A stretch of 64,000 bases of DNA from Vibrio hangzhouensis. Lineage in GTDB: Bacteria > Pseudomonadota > Gammaproteobacteria > Enterobacterales > Vibrionaceae. Of the stretch, positions 63,606-64,000 are shown in pieces (within the stretch, counting starts at the first letter, position 1; each line of letters starts with the position of its first letter). Location: assembly GCF_900107935.1 (NCBI RefSeq), contig NZ_FNVG01000007.1:124001-188000 (forward strand), read 5' to 3'. The notes below the pieces were generated by a model. It did no database searches. It was not told where the DNA came from and saw nothing but the letters and a program-made list of their open reading frames with translations. The position numbers and the translations under genes are program-made.

Positions 63606-64000
63606 AATTGGTCTGTTCTGCCTCGGGCTCTGGCAGCTCTTCGTTGACTGCGGTCTTTAGAGAAGCATCGACATAAGGCGCGTTGGTCAGGTTGATCTGC
63701 AGTTTGACGACACTGCCTATCAGCTCAACAAGTGGTCCCCACTGAACTTTTTTCTCTTTTTCAAAAACATAGTCAAAGTTATCTGGACTCCAGTCCATCA
63801 AATACTGGGGATTTAGTGTCCGGCCTAAGAATCGCACTTCGTAATGCAGGTGAGGACCGGTCGAGTTGCCGCTGTTGCCACATGTTGCGATGACATCACC
63901 TTTTCGCACGAACTGCCCACTTTTTGCCTTAAAGCGATGTAAGTGCGCGTAGGTACTCATAAAGCCAAAAGCGTGACGAATGGTCAGGTAGTTGCCATAG
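63604..64000 (-). CDS. M23-family (LytM) metallopeptidase, C-terminal part (cut by window edge)
   Basis: The frame is open to the right edge: codons before the internal ATG at 63960 read YGNYLTIRHAFGF, the usual LytM strand, so the gene continues beyond the window. Visible are STYAHLHRF, GDVIATCGNSGNSTGPHLHYEV with the H-x-H zinc motif, and a C-terminal extension rich in E, P and A (LPEPEAEQTN). M23 enzymes cut peptidoglycan cross-links in the periplasm. The missing N-terminus prevents naming the subtype. It converges on tyrA. Confidence 0.9.
   Translation of the reverse strand, partial: YGNYLTIRHAFGFMSTYAHLHRFKAKSGQFVRKGDVIATCGNSGNSTGPHLHYEVRFLGRTLNPQYLMDWSPDNFDYVFEKEKKVQWGPLVELIGSVVKLQINLTNAPYVDASLKTAVNEELPEPEAEQTN

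Overview
The window is a gene-dense chromosomal segment of a gammaproteobacterium, almost certainly a Vibrio; the species cannot be told from the sequence. The basis is gene content and order: the division/cell-wall (dcw) cluster without ddlB, two adjacent glutamate synthase operons, arcB and arcA converging on each other, thrLABC, a murQ-anmK / nagZ / LytTR two-component block, and aroF-tyrA. I see no mobile element, CRISPR array, rRNA, tRNA or integron repeat, so this is core genome.

Layout. 1-9.7 kb is the 3' half of the dcw cluster: murD (cut by the left edge), ftsW, murG, murC, ftsQ, ftsA, ftsZ, lpxC. A hairpin and a strong sigma70-like promoter sit between murC and ftsQ, where E. coli has ddlB. 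10-19.4 kb holds secA, mutT, dapB and carAB, with tandem ArgR-type boxes over the carA ribosome binding site. 19.4-27 kb holds a small outer-membrane barrel, a TSUP permease overlapping a convergent LysR gene, modF, a TRIC-family channel gene, and mtnN-cbiB-btuF plus a lipoprotein gene. 27-39.5 kb holds two complete GOGAT operons (gltBD twice, different subtypes) on the minus strand. 39.8-46.3 kb holds a YhcC-type radical SAM gene, arcB plus a lipoprotein gene converging on arcA, a DUF3293 gene behind a perfect FNR-type box, an RraA-like gene and a small barrel protein. 46.5-51.5 kb is the threonine operon with leader peptide and attenuator. 51.5-64 kb holds a GNAT and a Gfo/Idh/MocA gene, a CstA-family transporter, a DUF2799 lipoprotein, murQ-anmK, nagZ, btsR/btsS, aroF-tyrA, and an M23 peptidase cut by the right edge.

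How the genes work together. The dcw genes build peptidoglycan precursor and the divisome; nagZ, anmK and murQ recycle wall sugars. carAB, gltBD, thrABC, dapB and aroF-tyrA are nitrogen-assimilation and amino-acid synthesis genes, and several carry readable control elements (ARG boxes, thr attenuator, TyrR boxes). arcA/arcB and the FNR-type box concern the response to oxygen.

Most interesting signal. Upstream of the CstA-family transporter are five copies of an 8-bp motif matching ACC(A/G)CT(C/T/G)A, all in one orientation and stepped by exactly 20, 20, 20 and 21 bp. They lie ahead of a perfect -10 with a poor -35. The motif resembles the site I remember for the E. coli LytTR regulator BtsR, and a BtsSR-like pair is encoded about 4 kb away. 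This looks like an expanded, helically phased operator for pyruvate-type uptake. A second strong observation is that ModF here has one degenerate and one intact composite ATP site.
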